A DNA stretch of 64,000 bases from Hahella ganghwensis DSM 17046 (GCF_000376785.1 NZ_AQXX01000118.1:16025-80024); one strand, 5' to 3'. Positions 1 to 8,182 are shown, counted from the stretch's first letter. The notes: a model not told the origin generated them from the letters alone. Numbers and translations are program-made.

Positions 1-67
1 CCGTTGCGCCGAGCAGACTCAGAATCAGAGCGACGCCGGCTCCCCGCCAGAAGTTAAGCGTGTTCAT
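1..67 (-). CDS. Membrane protein, N-terminal fragment, downstream of pspA-like gene
   Basis: Only the first ~22 codons are inside the window; the gene runs off the left edge. The visible peptide begins MNTLNFWRGAGVALILSLLGA, which reads as a short basic/aromatic N-terminus followed by a hydrophobic segment, either a membrane anchor or a signal peptide. The ATG overlaps the end of the pspA-like gene by 14 nt, so the two are probably co-transcribed and translationally coupled. A Psp-type membrane partner would fit this position, but nothing more can be read from the fragment. Confidence 0.55.
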   Translation of the reverse strand, partial: MNTLNFWRGAGVALILSLLGAT

Positions 68-629
68 GATCTTCTCCTTTTCGTTTGTTCCTGCCCCGTT
101 TTTGTTGCTCCTGCAGAAAGGCAACTTCCACATCCTCATCGGTTATCCGGTCCATCCCGTTGAGGGCTTCATTCCAGGCGGACTCTTTGTGAGGGGAGTC
201 ATCTGCTGTGTCGAATACGGCAGCCTTTTGCTGCATGGCTTCCAGCCTGTGATGCTGGTCTTCCTGAGTTTTGGTAAGCGTCCTGATTTCCTCGGATAGC
301 CGATGATCCTGTTGCTTCAGCTGTTTGATTAAGCGATCGCTCTCCAGTCGACGCCGCAACAGGGTTTTGGCCAGGAGGTCGTTGTCAGCCTCAAAACAGA
401 GGTTGAGCTGATCCTGTATGTTGTCGACGGATTCCTGCAGAGTACTGATTCGACTTTGAATCTGTTGTTGCTCGATCTGGCGGGCTTTCAATTGCCTCGC
501 GCCTTGATCCACTTCCTCTTCCATCTCTCTGATGGCTTGGCGAAGCAGGACATCAGGCTCTTCCAAATGATCCATCACTGCGTGCATATCTGCCTTGAAA
601 AGGCGTATAAAGCGGTTAAATAATGCCAT
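54..629 (-). CDS. PspA/IM30-family protein
   Basis: Predicted 191-aa, almost entirely helical, charged coiled-coil protein of the PspA/IM30 (ESCRT-III-like) family. These proteins bind the cytoplasmic face of the inner membrane and stabilise it under envelope stress. Seen directly: an amphipathic N-terminal helix (MALFNRFIRLFKADMHAV), then long heptad-like Q/E/K/R/L stretches through about residue 140. It is shorter than classical PspA (~220 aa). The ATG at 629 is preferred over the in-frame ATG at 650 because GGAGG lies 5-6 nt before it and the PspA amphipathic helix then starts the protein. It overlaps the next gene on the left and diverges from a two-component system on the right; the shared 320-bp region carries candidate operator repeats. 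No PspF or other psp gene is visible here. Confidence 0.8.
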   Translation of the reverse strand: MALFNRFIRLFKADMHAVMDHLEEPDVLLRQAIREMEEEVDQGARQLKARQIEQQQIQSRISTLQESVDNIQDQLNLCFEADNDLLAKTLLRRRLESDRLIKQLKQQDHRLSEEIRTLTKTQEDQHHRLEAMQQKAAVFDTADDSPHKESAWNEALNGMDRITDEDVEVAFLQEQQKRGRNKRKGEDHEHA

Positions 630-703
630 TGAGTCCTCCGGGTATTTCATGTCTGATTGATGGAATCAGTGTAAAAAGGAGGTCAGGGCAGATGTAGACA
701 GGG

Positions 704-745
704 TTATGTAAAACCTATCGCCCGAAATTTACATAGAATTTACAT
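704..745. promoter_or_regulatory. Candidate OmpR-type operator: tandem AATTTACAT repeats
   Basis: AATTTACAT occurs at 726-734 and again at 737-745, exactly 11 bp apart (one helical turn). An inverted partner, TTATGTAAA, is at 704-712. In-phase tandem 9-10-bp half-sites are how OmpR/PhoB-family dimers usually bind. The site lies in the divergent region between the pspA-like gene and the response-regulator gene, so it could control either or both, including autoregulation. Repeat structure is seen; the function is inferred. Confidence 0.45.
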
Positions 746-949
746 GTGGCCTCGGGCAATGTTGTTAGACTTTAAATAATCAGGAGTGTGAGCATGGATT
801 GAAGGCTCGGTGTGTCCTGGTGACTGCCTGGCCCGGTGTGAGGAAATAACAGAGCAAGCAGCCGACCAGACAGTACCGTAGCCTGGCGGTGTATACTGGC
901 CAGAAAATTGATCACCATAGATCAAGAGTAAAGAGAATCAGGATTAGAG

Positions 950-1657
950 ATGCAACGAAAATCACGCTTGTTAATTGTGGAAGATGAGGCTGCGATCCGG
1001 ACCGGGCTTGTGGATGTGTTTGTATTTCATGGTTATGACGTGGATTTCGCTGTAGACGGCCACGAGGGAATGAGCAAATCTCTGAGCGGCCAGTATGATC
1101 TGGTGATTCTGGACGTGATGCTGCCGGGTCATAATGGCTACGAAATCTGTGAAGCCATCAGGACCAAAGATCGTTATCAACCGGTGATTATGCTCACGGC
1201 CAAATCCAATGACGAGGATATTATTCAGGGACTTTCACTTGGGGCCGACGATTATGTGGCCAAACCTTTCTCAGTGGCGCAACTGGTTCTGAGGGTTCAG
1301 GCAGTGCTCCGAAGGGCCAGGGTGAACGAGCTGGATGAGGCCACCCTGACGCTAAGTGACCAGGCAGAGATAGACACACTGAATCTGAGCGGCCGGTTTG
1401 AGTCAAAGGACATCACTTTCACACGTCGGGAAATGGACATTCTTCAATATCTCTATGAGCATCGTGAACGGCCTGTATCCCGAGAGGAGCTGTTGCATAA
1501 AGTGTGGGGCTACGCTCGGGATCTGGATATCGAAACCCGGACGGTGGACATTCATATCGCTAAGCTTCGGCGCAAAATGGAACCGGACCCGAAGAATCCC
1601 TGCTATCTGACGACCGTCAGAGGTGGTGGTTATAAATTAATGGTGAGCGCCGGATGA
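950..1657 (+). CDS. OmpR-family response regulator (PdsR-like)
   Basis: Receiver plus winged-helix response regulator, 235 aa, the usual OmpR-family size. Residues 6-120 form the receiver: acidic pair E11/D12, phospho-acceptor D55 in LVILDVMLPG, and the conserved Lys in DYVAKPF. Residues ~140-232 form the DNA-binding domain, with FTRREMDILQYL and the terminal TVRGGGYKL hairpin. Its stop overlaps the start of the kinase gene by 4 nt (ATGA), so the pair is co-translated. Together with the partner kinase it resembles the regulators of the 'proteobacterial dedicated sortase system' (PdsR/PdsS), but no sortase or sortase substrate is in this window, so that name is tentative. Phased repeats upstream could be its own binding site. 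Confidence 0.9.
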   Translation: MQRKSRLLIVEDEAAIRTGLVDVFVFHGYDVDFAVDGHEGMSKSLSGQYDLVILDVMLPGHNGYEICEAIRTKDRYQPVIMLTAKSNDEDIIQGLSLGADDYVAKPFSVAQLVLRVQAVLRRARVNELDEATLTLSDQAEIDTLNLSGRFESKDITFTRREMDILQYLYEHRERPVSREELLHKVWGYARDLDIETRTVDIHIAKLRRKMEPDPKNPCYLTTVRGGGYKLMVSAG

Positions 1658-3810
1658 GACGTCATTTACGTCACGGCCTGACACCTTGGCGGCTGCGCCT
1701 GGTATTGAGTTTGTTGTTTCTGGCCCTGGTTATTCCCTCAGCCGTCCTGATCTGGCAAACGCAAAGACAGATCAAATGGGAGGCCTTTCATCAATATCGC
1801 CTTCTGGCAGAAGAGCTGGCGGGCCGGATTGATAGCGAATTGCAGAAGGCCATAGCCAGAGAGGAAGCCCACAGTTATGCGGATTATCAGTTTCTGGTGC
1901 TGGCCGGAGATCCGGTCACTTCCAGCTTTGTCGAACGTTCACCATTGGCCAGGTACCCTGTAACCTCTGAAATACCGGGCGTCATTGGTTATTTCCAGGT
2001 TGACGCTGATGGCACGTTCACTACACCGTTATTGCCGGTAGATCTGACATCGACCGATACCCTGGGTTTATCGGCTGATGAAATCACTGAGCGCAGTGAA
2101 CTGCGTGATCGTTTACTGGATGTATTAAGTCAGAACCAACTGGTGCCAAGACAGCGAAGCCCTGAGAGGGACCGCATGGTAGTTCTGTCAGATGCGGATC
2201 AGGGATCACCACAGATCGCTATTCAAAACGATGACGAAGGCGACGAAATCTCCTCATCCTACGAGGTTACAGAACCAGCAGCCATTGCACAGAGGATGGA
2301 GAGTCCGGAAGCCGAGGCTGCTCCTGCCCCCGAGACCTCCAACTATTCTCAGCAGGTCTTTGACAAGCTCAGTGCAGCGGAATCGTTAGTGTCTTCTCCG
2401 AAATCACAGACAAAGGCCAGGGTCGAGGACCTGAAACTCAAGAGAGAGGCTTTTATACAGTCTGAAGAGATGGCGGCGAAAGAATATCAGCAGAAAAAAC
2501 AAACGGTGGCAGAGGAGCGTAAACAACGTGAAGCACCTGCTGAGGCAGGCGGTTTTCAGACGGCACCTCGAGCTTCCCGAAAAGAGCAAACAGCATTATT
2601 GGAGAGTAATACCTTTCCCTACGGAACTGGCAATGCTACGCCAGAGGATAAAATCCGGATATTTGAAAGTGAGATTGATCCTTTTGAGCTCGCACTTCTG
2701 GAAAGTGGTGAGTTTGTTCTGTTCCGTAAGGTATGGCGTGATGGGGAGAGACTGATACAGGGAACCATTATTGAGCAGGGAGCTCTGATCGAAGGCCTTA
2801 TGGGCGAGATGTTTCTGGAGACTGCGCTCTCTCAGATGAGTGATCTGGTTGTCGCTTACCAGGGAAATGTTCTGAATGTGATTGCAGGAACGGAAGCAGG
2901 GTATCGCATGCGCAGTTCCAGCGAGTTGTCTGGGACATTACTGCATCAGGTGCGACTATCTTCCCCATTTGGAGAGTTCCAGCTGCTTTGGAGCATCAAA
3001 CGATTGCCAGCAGGCCCCGGTGCAACTGTCGTGGCCTGGGCTTCGTTGATACTCTTTGCTGTGTTGATTGTCGGTTTCTGGGTTCTGTATCGTCTGGGCA
3101 TGAAACAGATTCTGATGACCCGACAACAGCAGGATTTTGTGTCATCCGTCAGTCATGAGCTCAAGACGCCGCTGACATCCATACGCATGTACGGTGAAAT
3201 GCTGCGTGAAGGGTGGGTCAGTGACGAGAAGAAATTGGAGTACTACGATTTTATCCATGATGAGAGTGAACGCCTGTCCCGCCTGATCGCCAATGTGCTG
3301 CAACTGGCCAGAATGGAACGTAATGATCTGAATCTCGAACTGAAACCCTATTCAGTCAGATCATTGATGGATATGGTGAAGTCGAAAATTCACAGCCAGG
3401 TGGAGCGTGCCGGTTTCGAATGTAGTTATGATATTGAAACAGGCATAGAGGATCTGGAGCTCCTGATTGATCCGGACGCATTTACACAGATCATCATCAA
3501 TCTGGTGGATAACGGTATAAAATTTTCTTCCCAGGCCGACATCAGAAAGATCGATATTCGGGCTGTGGGGCGAGGGGGCAAGGGTGTTGTCTGGAGTGTT
3601 CGGGATTACGGTCCTGGTATCGCCAAATCACAGATGAAGAAGATTTTTCAGTTATTCTATCGCTCAGGAAGTGAGCTGACACGAGAAACCATTGGAACCG
3701 GCATTGGACTGGCGCTTGTTCGCCAGTTAACCCGGGCCATGGGAGGCGAAGTGGATGTGATCAAACAATCTCCAGGGGCTGAGTTTCAGGTAAAGTTAGC
3801 CAGACGCTAA
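1654..3810 (+). CDS. Sensor histidine kinase with long periplasmic region (PdsS-like)
   Basis: Membrane histidine kinase of 718 aa, partner of the response regulator immediately upstream. Order: TM1 (about residues 14-34), an unusually long extracytoplasmic part (about 35-455) including a low-complexity, E/K/Q-rich coiled-coil stretch around 200-330, TM2 (about 455-478), a HisKA dimerisation helix with phospho-acceptor H501 in SSVSHELKTPLTS, then the HATPase domain with N box (NLVDNGIKFS), G1 (DYGPGIAKS) and G2 (GTGIGLAL). No HAMP or PAS domain is apparent. The N-terminal part (segments such as ARYPVTSEIPGVIGYFQVD) recalls the 'marine sortase target' histidine kinase PdsS from memory; the ligand is unknown. 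A bidirectional terminator follows directly. Confidence 0.88.
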   Translation: MRRHLRHGLTPWRLRLVLSLLFLALVIPSAVLIWQTQRQIKWEAFHQYRLLAEELAGRIDSELQKAIAREEAHSYADYQFLVLAGDPVTSSFVERSPLARYPVTSEIPGVIGYFQVDADGTFTTPLLPVDLTSTDTLGLSADEITERSELRDRLLDVLSQNQLVPRQRSPERDRMVVLSDADQGSPQIAIQNDDEGDEISSSYEVTEPAAIAQRMESPEAEAAPAPETSNYSQQVFDKLSAAESLVSSPKSQTKARVEDLKLKREAFIQSEEMAAKEYQQKKQTVAEERKQREAPAEAGGFQTAPRASRKEQTALLESNTFPYGTGNATPEDKIRIFESEIDPFELALLESGEFVLFRKVWRDGERLIQGTIIEQGALIEGLMGEMFLETALSQMSDLVVAYQGNVLNVIAGTEAGYRMRSSSELSGTLLHQVRLSSPFGEFQLLWSIKRLPAGPGATVVAWASLILFAVLIVGFWVLYRLGMKQILMTRQQQDFVSSVSHELKTPLTSIRMYGEMLREGWVSDEKKLEYYDFIHDESERLSRLIANVLQLARMERNDLNLELKPYSVRSLMDMVKSKIHSQVERAGFECSYDIETGIEDLELLIDPDAFTQIIINLVDNGIKFSSQADIRKIDIRAVGRGGKGVVWSVRDYGPGIAKSQMKKIFQLFYRSGSELTRETIGTGIGLALVRQLTRAMGGEVDVIKQSPGAEFQVKLARR

Positions 3811-3826
3811 TTTGGCTTTGACATCA

Positions 3827-3852
3827 AAAAGCCCCAAAAATGCGGGGCTTTT
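3827..3852. terminator. Bidirectional intrinsic terminator
   Basis: Perfect 9-bp stem AAAAGCCCC / GGGGCTTTT (3827-3835 and 3844-3852) with an 8-nt loop. It lies between the histidine kinase gene and the convergent small lysine-rich gene, with A and T runs on the two sides, so it can serve both directions. Confidence 0.8.
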
Positions 3853-3907
3853 GCAGGCCGGGCGGTGCCCTGACCGATATGACAGCCCTAAACCGGGCTG
3901 AGCCTGA

Positions 3908-4033
3908 TCAGGCGGCTTTTTTCAGCTTTTTCTTAAGCTTCTTCAGCTTGCCTTCGTGCTTCGCCACTTTCGCCTTACGGGCTTTGATTTCTTTTTTCAG
4001 GCTGACTACTTTTTTGGAAGCTTTCTTAGACAT
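3908..4033 (-). CDS. 41-aa lysine/alanine-rich basic protein
   Basis: Short gene supported by a consensus ribosome-binding site (GAGGAG, 8 nt before the ATG), a clean stop, and a terminator downstream at 3827-3852. The product begins MSKKASKKVVSLKKEIKARK and ends KKLKKKLKKAA. About 20 of 41 residues are lysine or arginine, with regular hydrophobic spacing that suggests one long amphipathic helix or short coiled coil. It resembles histone H1-like or nucleic-acid-binding tails in composition only. I recognise no family. The ribbon-helix-helix gene lies just upstream on the same strand, and the two may form an operon. Confidence 0.6.
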   Translation of the reverse strand: MSKKASKKVVSLKKEIKARKAKVAKHEGKLKKLKKKLKKAA

Positions 4034-4079
4034 AGTGATATCTCCTCAATGCAATTGACGGATCGTTTCTGATTAATCT

Positions 4080-4280
4080 TCAGTCGTTCTTATTATCCTG
4101 AATAAATCGACGGATAAACCTCCGGATTTCCCTTGCTGCACTCGTGTCCTGCTCTTCGCACAAAGCGATAAACTCATCACGCTCATCACCATTGATGCGG
4201 ATGAGAAGCTGGGCATCTTTCTTCCCCGCTTTTTTCTTGTTTCGCTTAGTGGATTTATCACCAGCGTCATTTGTTGCCAT
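4080..4280 (-). CDS. Ribbon-helix-helix (CopG/Arc-type) small regulator
   Basis: Predicted 66-aa DNA-binding protein. A lysine-rich N-terminal arm (residues 9-21) is followed by a short beta-strand (AQLLIRIN) and two helices (GDERDEFIALCEEQ and SAAREIRRFIRRFI). This is the strand-helix-helix layout of CopG/Arc/MetJ repressors, which dimerise through the strand and insert it in the DNA major groove. The ATG follows GAGG at a 5-nt spacing. A perfect 17-bp palindrome lies 32-48 nt upstream of the start, which suggests autorepression. No toxin gene is obvious beside it; the only close neighbour is the 41-aa basic protein. Confidence 0.65.
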   Translation of the reverse strand: MATNDAGDKSTKRNKKKAGKKDAQLLIRINGDERDEFIALCEEQDTSAAREIRRFIRRFIQDNKND

Positions 4281-4311
4281 AGAAACCTCAGATCTCTGAA
4301 GATAAAAAGAG

Positions 4312-4328
4312 TATATACAATGTATATA
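4312..4328. promoter_or_regulatory. Perfect palindrome TATATACA-A-TGTATATA, candidate operator
   Basis: 8-bp arms around one central A, just upstream of the ribbon-helix-helix gene. On the minus strand the site overlaps a plausible -10 element (TATACT). Size and placement suit an autoregulatory site of a small dimeric repressor; binding is inferred. Confidence 0.45.
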
Positions 4329-4484
4329 AAAAAGATAGGCGTTTAGTTCGCTGTCTTGAGCTAGAGTGTTTTTAGCTAAAGTAAAATTAGAGGGGGGGAT
4401 CGAGAATGACTCATTGCTTTTCTTTCTCTGTAGAAGGTTGCAGTGAGTTTTTTCTGGTCGGGGCGTTAATCTGGCCGCAGCGAG

Positions 4485-4515
4485 AATTGTCGACCCTCCA
4501 GGAGGGCCGACAATT
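4485..4515. repeat. Imperfect inverted repeat downstream of the BON-domain gene
   Basis: AATTGTCG-a-CCCTCC-a-GGAGGG-c-CGACAATT: two complementary blocks with one mismatch pair, forming a strong hairpin 40-70 nt beyond the BON gene stop. There is no T-run, so it is more likely an mRNA-end hairpin or extragenic palindrome than a standard intrinsic terminator. Confidence 0.4.
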
Positions 4516-4555
4516 GAGCCTGTAGGTTGGTCGCTTATTGACCTATTATGAGCGC

Positions 4556-5254
4556 TTATGAAGTCACTTTAAGTTGGTTGTCGATATAGTGAACATCCGG
4601 ATGATTGTCGACGATTTTCTCGACAAGGTCTTTCTGTTCTTCGGACTTCACTTTCCCTTTCAAGGTGATATTGTGACCTTCAACATCAATATCGACGTCC
4701 AGAGCTTTCACGTTATCAGAGCTGATCAGGTCCGTTTTCAGCTCTGCTGTCAGTACGGCATCATCGACAAACTGACTGAAGGAATTGCGCTCCTCTTCCT
4801 TGTTTGCCGTGGTTTTGCCAGGGGAGGCCTTCACGGCTAATTCGTTGTCGACGTTATCGATACCTTCAACGCCAAGGGCGATTTCCTCTGCCAGCTCTTT
4901 TTTGATTTCACTGTCGACCGCACCTGTCAGATAGGCAGTGTCATCGGACACCTCGATATTGATATCCAGTGGGCTGAGGTGTTCACTCATCATCAAAGCG
5001 GTTTCAAGCTTTCCCTCGATCCAGCCATCACGGAATGCAGCTTGAGTGGAGTCCCAGGTTTGTTCGCTATCTTGTTTGAATTCTTTCCAGTAAGTTTTGG
5101 CATCACGCTTGGTTTCTTTCCAGGAGCTCTCGATCTGACTGGAAACGGTATCGCCTTCTTTATCAGCGGCGATAGAGGCTGCGCCGGCTAATGACAGTGA
5201 TAGGGCAGAAATAACGGTGACTAAAACGCGCTTGTTAAAATGAGTAGTATTCAT
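4556..5254 (-). CDS. Periplasmic protein with two BON domains (OsmY-like)
   Basis: A 232-aa exported protein. A signal peptide is visible (basic NKR, then a hydrophobic stretch ending SLAGAASIAAD, cleavage near residue 29). A charged linker with repeated W/K/E/D follows (residues 30-75), then two BON domains at about 78-145 and 160-230. Both BON units have the typical hydrophobic strand pattern ending in a DNxLxV-type motif (IDNVDNELAVKA and VHYIDNQLKVTS). BON proteins such as OsmY associate with membranes and are commonly induced by osmotic or envelope stress. Start supported by AGGAG at a 6-nt spacing. It stands alone, with gaps on both sides. Confidence 0.8.
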   Translation of the reverse strand: MNTTHFNKRVLVTVISALSLSLAGAASIAADKEGDTVSSQIESSWKETKRDAKTYWKEFKQDSEQTWDSTQAAFRDGWIEGKLETALMMSEHLSPLDINIEVSDDTAYLTGAVDSEIKKELAEEIALGVEGIDNVDNELAVKASPGKTTANKEEERNSFSQFVDDAVLTAELKTDLISSDNVKALDVDIDVEGHNITLKGKVKSEEQKDLVEKIVDNHPDVHYIDNQLKVTS

Positions 5255-5644
5255 GGCTTTCTCCTTTTTTAATCATCCTATTTTGTCTCATTACTAGGGA
5301 TTGATTACGTCAATCCCTGTCGAATCAATGGCGGATGATGGCCTGACATTAATTCCTGATCCTGCTGAGGCGAATATCGTGCCAGACACAAGATGATGAT
5401 TTCTATAACCGACTAAGACTATATAAAACAGTAATATAAAGGATATAATTAAAGTAAAATATAGGTTGAGCTGTTGTGTAAAAAACACTCATGGATACTT
5501 GATTACTGAAAAATGAATAGAGCGAATGTAAGAATTACAAGGATAAAAAGCAGCCATCCGAACCCGTAACAAGGTCTGTAAAATGAGGGCGCTATAGGGC
5601 ATTATTGATCGTCAACTTCGACCCATTCTGATATGGAGGTCCTC
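5255..5644. other. Intergenic region, no gene recognised
   Basis: AT-rich spacer between the BON gene and the YdeI-like gene. It must contain the BON promoter on the minus strand. No convincing coding frame, repeat or RNA gene was seen. Confidence 0.5.
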
Positions 5645-6250
5645 ATGAACCAAGACGTCGTCAATCCAATTAATCCGAAGGTTGATGCATTTCTGGATAG
5701 AGCCGGTCAATGGCAGGAAACGTTGTCCAAATTGAGGGGAATAGCTCTGGATTGCCAACTGACTGAAGAACTCAAATGGGGAAAGCCATGTTATACCTAC
5801 CAGAATAATAATGTCCTAATTTTGCAGGGATTCAAGGAGTTCTGTGCGTTGCTGTTTCCCAAAGGGGCGCTTTTGAAAGATCCGGGAAATATTCTGGAAA
5901 AGCCGGGAGATAATACACAGGCCGCACGGCGGATTCCTTTTACTGGTTTAGAGGACATTACAGGGAAAGAATCCATTCTGAAATCCTATATTCTGGAAGC
6001 CATCGAGGTTGAAGAGAGTGGGTTGAAGGTTGATTTCAAAGATACCTCTGAATTCGAATTTCCAGAAGAGTTGCAGTTGAAACTGAATGAAATGCCGGAT
6101 CTGAAGAAGGCATTTGAAGCGCTGACTCCCGGGCGACAGCGCGGCTATCTGCTACATTTTTCTGCCCCGAAACAATCCAAGACACGTTTATCGAGAGTCG
6201 ATAAATGTGTCGATCAGATTTTGAGTGGAATAGGTTTGAATGATCGGTAG
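5645..6250 (+). CDS. YdeI/OmdA-type protein with DUF1801-like domain
   Basis: A 201-aa cytoplasmic protein. The N-terminal half (KVDAFLDRAGQWQETLSKLR... ELKWGKPCYTYQ... VLILQGFKEFCALLFPKGALL) matches the DUF1801/YdhG fold of YdeI-family proteins. The C-terminal half (FEFPEELQLKLNEMPDLKKAFEALTPGRQRGYLLHFSAPKQSKTRLSRVDKC) matches the bacteriocin-protection (OmdA/YdeI) domain with the usual LTPGRQRGYL motif. No biochemical activity is established for the family that I know of. The ATG at 5645 is chosen because GGAGG precedes it at good spacing; the ATG at 5633 would overlap that same site. Confidence 0.75.
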   Translation: MNQDVVNPINPKVDAFLDRAGQWQETLSKLRGIALDCQLTEELKWGKPCYTYQNNNVLILQGFKEFCALLFPKGALLKDPGNILEKPGDNTQAARRIPFTGLEDITGKESILKSYILEAIEVEESGLKVDFKDTSEFEFPEELQLKLNEMPDLKKAFEALTPGRQRGYLLHFSAPKQSKTRLSRVDKCVDQILSGIGLNDR

Positions 6251-6289
6251 CCTTGCGGATTGTCTTTTTAAGCGGATTGAGATGTTCCG

Positions 6290-6664
6290 ATGATACTCCA
6301 TCAAATTATATTGGGCCTGACGGCTTCCCTGGGACTGCTGTTGATAGTCGAAGCGGTCAGGGCTTTGTACTCGCTGGGCAGCCGGCAATTCGACTGGATT
6401 GCCAGTTCGCTGGAATTTATCTGGGTGTTTGTTTCCGGTTATATGTTAACGCAGAGCAACCTGTCACTGCAGGAAACCATTCTGTATGCAAGCTTCGTCA
6501 CTTACGTCGTTATGGGGTGGATATATGGGGCATTACTGATAGCAAAACACCATTATGAGAGAAAGGACGTCATGGATATTCCTTCCTGGAACTATATTCT
6601 GTCAATCTGCTTTGGCGTCTATTTGATTATCTTCTCGACACTCATTATGTCGGGACATCTTTAA
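6290..6664 (+). CDS. Small inner-membrane protein, unknown
   Basis: 124 aa with four hydrophobic helices (about residues 5-25, 38-56, 63-85 and 97-120), short loops and a few charged residues between helices 3 and 4 (KHHYERKD). No family recognised. It follows the YdeI-like gene by 39 nt and may share its transcript. It belongs to a run of short, poorly conserved genes (5.6-9 kb) that looks like accessory DNA. Confidence 0.5.
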   Translation: MILHQIILGLTASLGLLLIVEAVRALYSLGSRQFDWIASSLEFIWVFVSGYMLTQSNLSLQETILYASFVTYVVMGWIYGALLIAKHHYERKDVMDIPSWNYILSICFGVYLIIFSTLIMSGHL

Positions 6665-6715
6665 GGGATTTGATAAGCTCTGGGGGGAGTTGCTAAGACT
6701 CTGAGTATTAGATTT

Positions 6716-7102
6716 ATGGCCGTAGTGATCACCGTGGATATTGTAAAAAGTGGGAAGTTCCCAGCTTTGCTATCATTATTGAACTTTATAGCTGTTCTGG
6801 CTATATGGTATGTATTTCTGTTTAGTGTGCAATGTGATTGCGCTAGTGTATTTGAATCTGCAAAGCAGGACGCTATTTATGCATTGACACCCTCAACTCC
6901 GGGTTCAATTTTTTTTATTGGCACTCTTGTATCTGCTGCTGCCAGTCTTATCAGTACGATCTTATTCCTGGTTAGAAAGCCCAGGTTAGCTATAGGGGTG
7001 GTTGCGCTGAATACGTTGAGCACGCTTTTTCTATTTGATTTCGCTTTGGTTGTGTTAACTGGCCTTCCTCTATTATTGGGGCGTCAGGTTTGGAAGAGGT
7101 AG
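6716..7102 (+). CDS. Small membrane protein, unknown
   Basis: 128 aa with three to four transmembrane segments (about residues 17-38, 62-87 and 92-120). A Cys pair (QCDCAS) lies in the loop after helix 1, and the C-terminus is basic (GRQVWKR). No family recognised and the ribosome-binding site is weak, so the start is uncertain. The membrane topology is what supports it as a real gene. Confidence 0.45.
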   Translation: MAVVITVDIVKSGKFPALLSLLNFIAVLAIWYVFLFSVQCDCASVFESAKQDAIYALTPSTPGSIFFIGTLVSAAASLISTILFLVRKPRLAIGVVALNTLSTLFLFDFALVVLTGLPLLLGRQVWKR

Positions 7103-7112
7103 TTGAACCTGG

Positions 7113-7571
7113 ATGTATGGTATGTGTAATAGTGATGTGCTTGTGAACAATTCACCGAATGCGCCAATGAATCTCCAAAGGGCCAAGGAAAAAGCGTTTG
7201 AGATATACAGCCATTTTTATCCCATGGAGAGATGGTTGACTGTAAAGGGGGCCGAGGAATCTTTACCGTTAGTGGCGGCCAATGTTGTGAACTCGACCAA
7301 CAGTTTTTCAGCTGGTCAATTGGTATATATTTATGATGGTCATTGGGGGATGGGAGAAACCGTCAAGGTTGTAGGGAGGTATCGTAAGAAGAACCGGTTG
7401 ATTAAAGGTCATGTGATGATCAAAAATTTAATCAGCTTTCGACCAAAGATTATATTCAATCCTGCAATTATCAAAAAGCTTGAAGAGGAATTCATCCCAT
7501 CTATGCTATTTGCTGGTTTTGCCTATCCTGATGCCCCATACAGATTTAAGGTGTGTGCAGAATTGACCTAG
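7113..7571 (+). CDS. Hypothetical cytoplasmic protein
   Basis: 152 aa, soluble, no signal peptide or membrane segment, no family recognised. The middle part (QLVYIYDGHWGMGETVKVVGRYRKKNRLIKGHVMI) looks like a small beta-barrel of SH3 type. The annotated ATG has a poor ribosome-binding site, and translation could begin at a later in-frame ATG (MNLQRAKEKAF). It starts 10 nt after the previous gene, so the two are probably co-transcribed. Confidence 0.4.
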   Translation: MYGMCNSDVLVNNSPNAPMNLQRAKEKAFEIYSHFYPMERWLTVKGAEESLPLVAANVVNSTNSFSAGQLVYIYDGHWGMGETVKVVGRYRKKNRLIKGHVMIKNLISFRPKIIFNPAIIKKLEEEFIPSMLFAGFAYPDAPYRFKVCAELT

Positions 7572-7624
7572 ATTTGACACACTCTTTTATCGCATATCGC
7601 TATTTTTAAATCATATTCTGAGAT

Positions 7625-8182
7625 ATGAAATTAAGATATCAAATCATAACCTGGCTTCGGCAGGATCGGATGCGTATGGAGGCTTTGCGTATAGCAGAAT
7701 CCCTGAAGTTGAATGACTGGTCTATCGGGGCAGGTTTCGTCAGGAATCTGGTCTGGGACAAGTTGCACGATTACCCAGAGTTCACACCTGTAAACGACAT
7801 TGATCTTATCTACTTTGATGAGACAAACATCACCAAGGAGCAGGACCTTTCGATTGAAGAGCGCCTGAAATTGATCTCAGATCTTCCCTGGTCGGTAAAA
7901 AACCAGGCGCGTATGCATATTCGCAATCACGATCTACCATATTGCTCCACCGAAGATGCGATGAGCCACTGGGTCGAACTGGAGACAGCTATTGGGGCCA
8001 AACTGTCCAGTTATGGCGAAATAGAACTGATCGCCCCCTTTGGGGTAGAGAGGTTGTTTGCCAATACCATCACACTGAACTCAAAGAGGATGAAACCGAA
8101 GGAGTTTAAACAGCGTGTTGCAGGTAAGCGGTGGCTGGAGATCTGGCCGAAGTTGGAAGGAATAATGGTAAATGAGATTTAA
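7625..8182 (+). CDS. Nucleotidyltransferase-like family protein (COG3575 type)
   Basis: 185 aa. The sequence WSIGAGFVRNLVWDKLH... VNDIDLIYFD carries the G-x-G(x)FVRN and D-x-D elements of the nucleotidyltransferase-like family formerly DUF925/COG3575. Towards the end, APFGVERLFANTITLN matches the conserved 'apfGl.DLf...v.pn' motif of the family. These proteins are widespread in bacteria as stand-alone genes; substrate and role are unknown. It is a single-gene unit between two hypothetical genes. Confidence 0.75.
   Translation: MKLRYQIITWLRQDRMRMEALRIAESLKLNDWSIGAGFVRNLVWDKLHDYPEFTPVNDIDLIYFDETNITKEQDLSIEERLKLISDLPWSVKNQARMHIRNHDLPYCSTEDAMSHWVELETAIGAKLSSYGEIELIAPFGVERLFANTITLNSKRMKPKEFKQRVAGKRWLEIWPKLEGIMVNEI

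Noticed and set aside
740..925. 61-codon minus-strand frame in the pspA/response-regulator spacer
   Set aside because: Overlaps the candidate operator repeats, lacks a ribosome-binding site and has no recognisable protein features.
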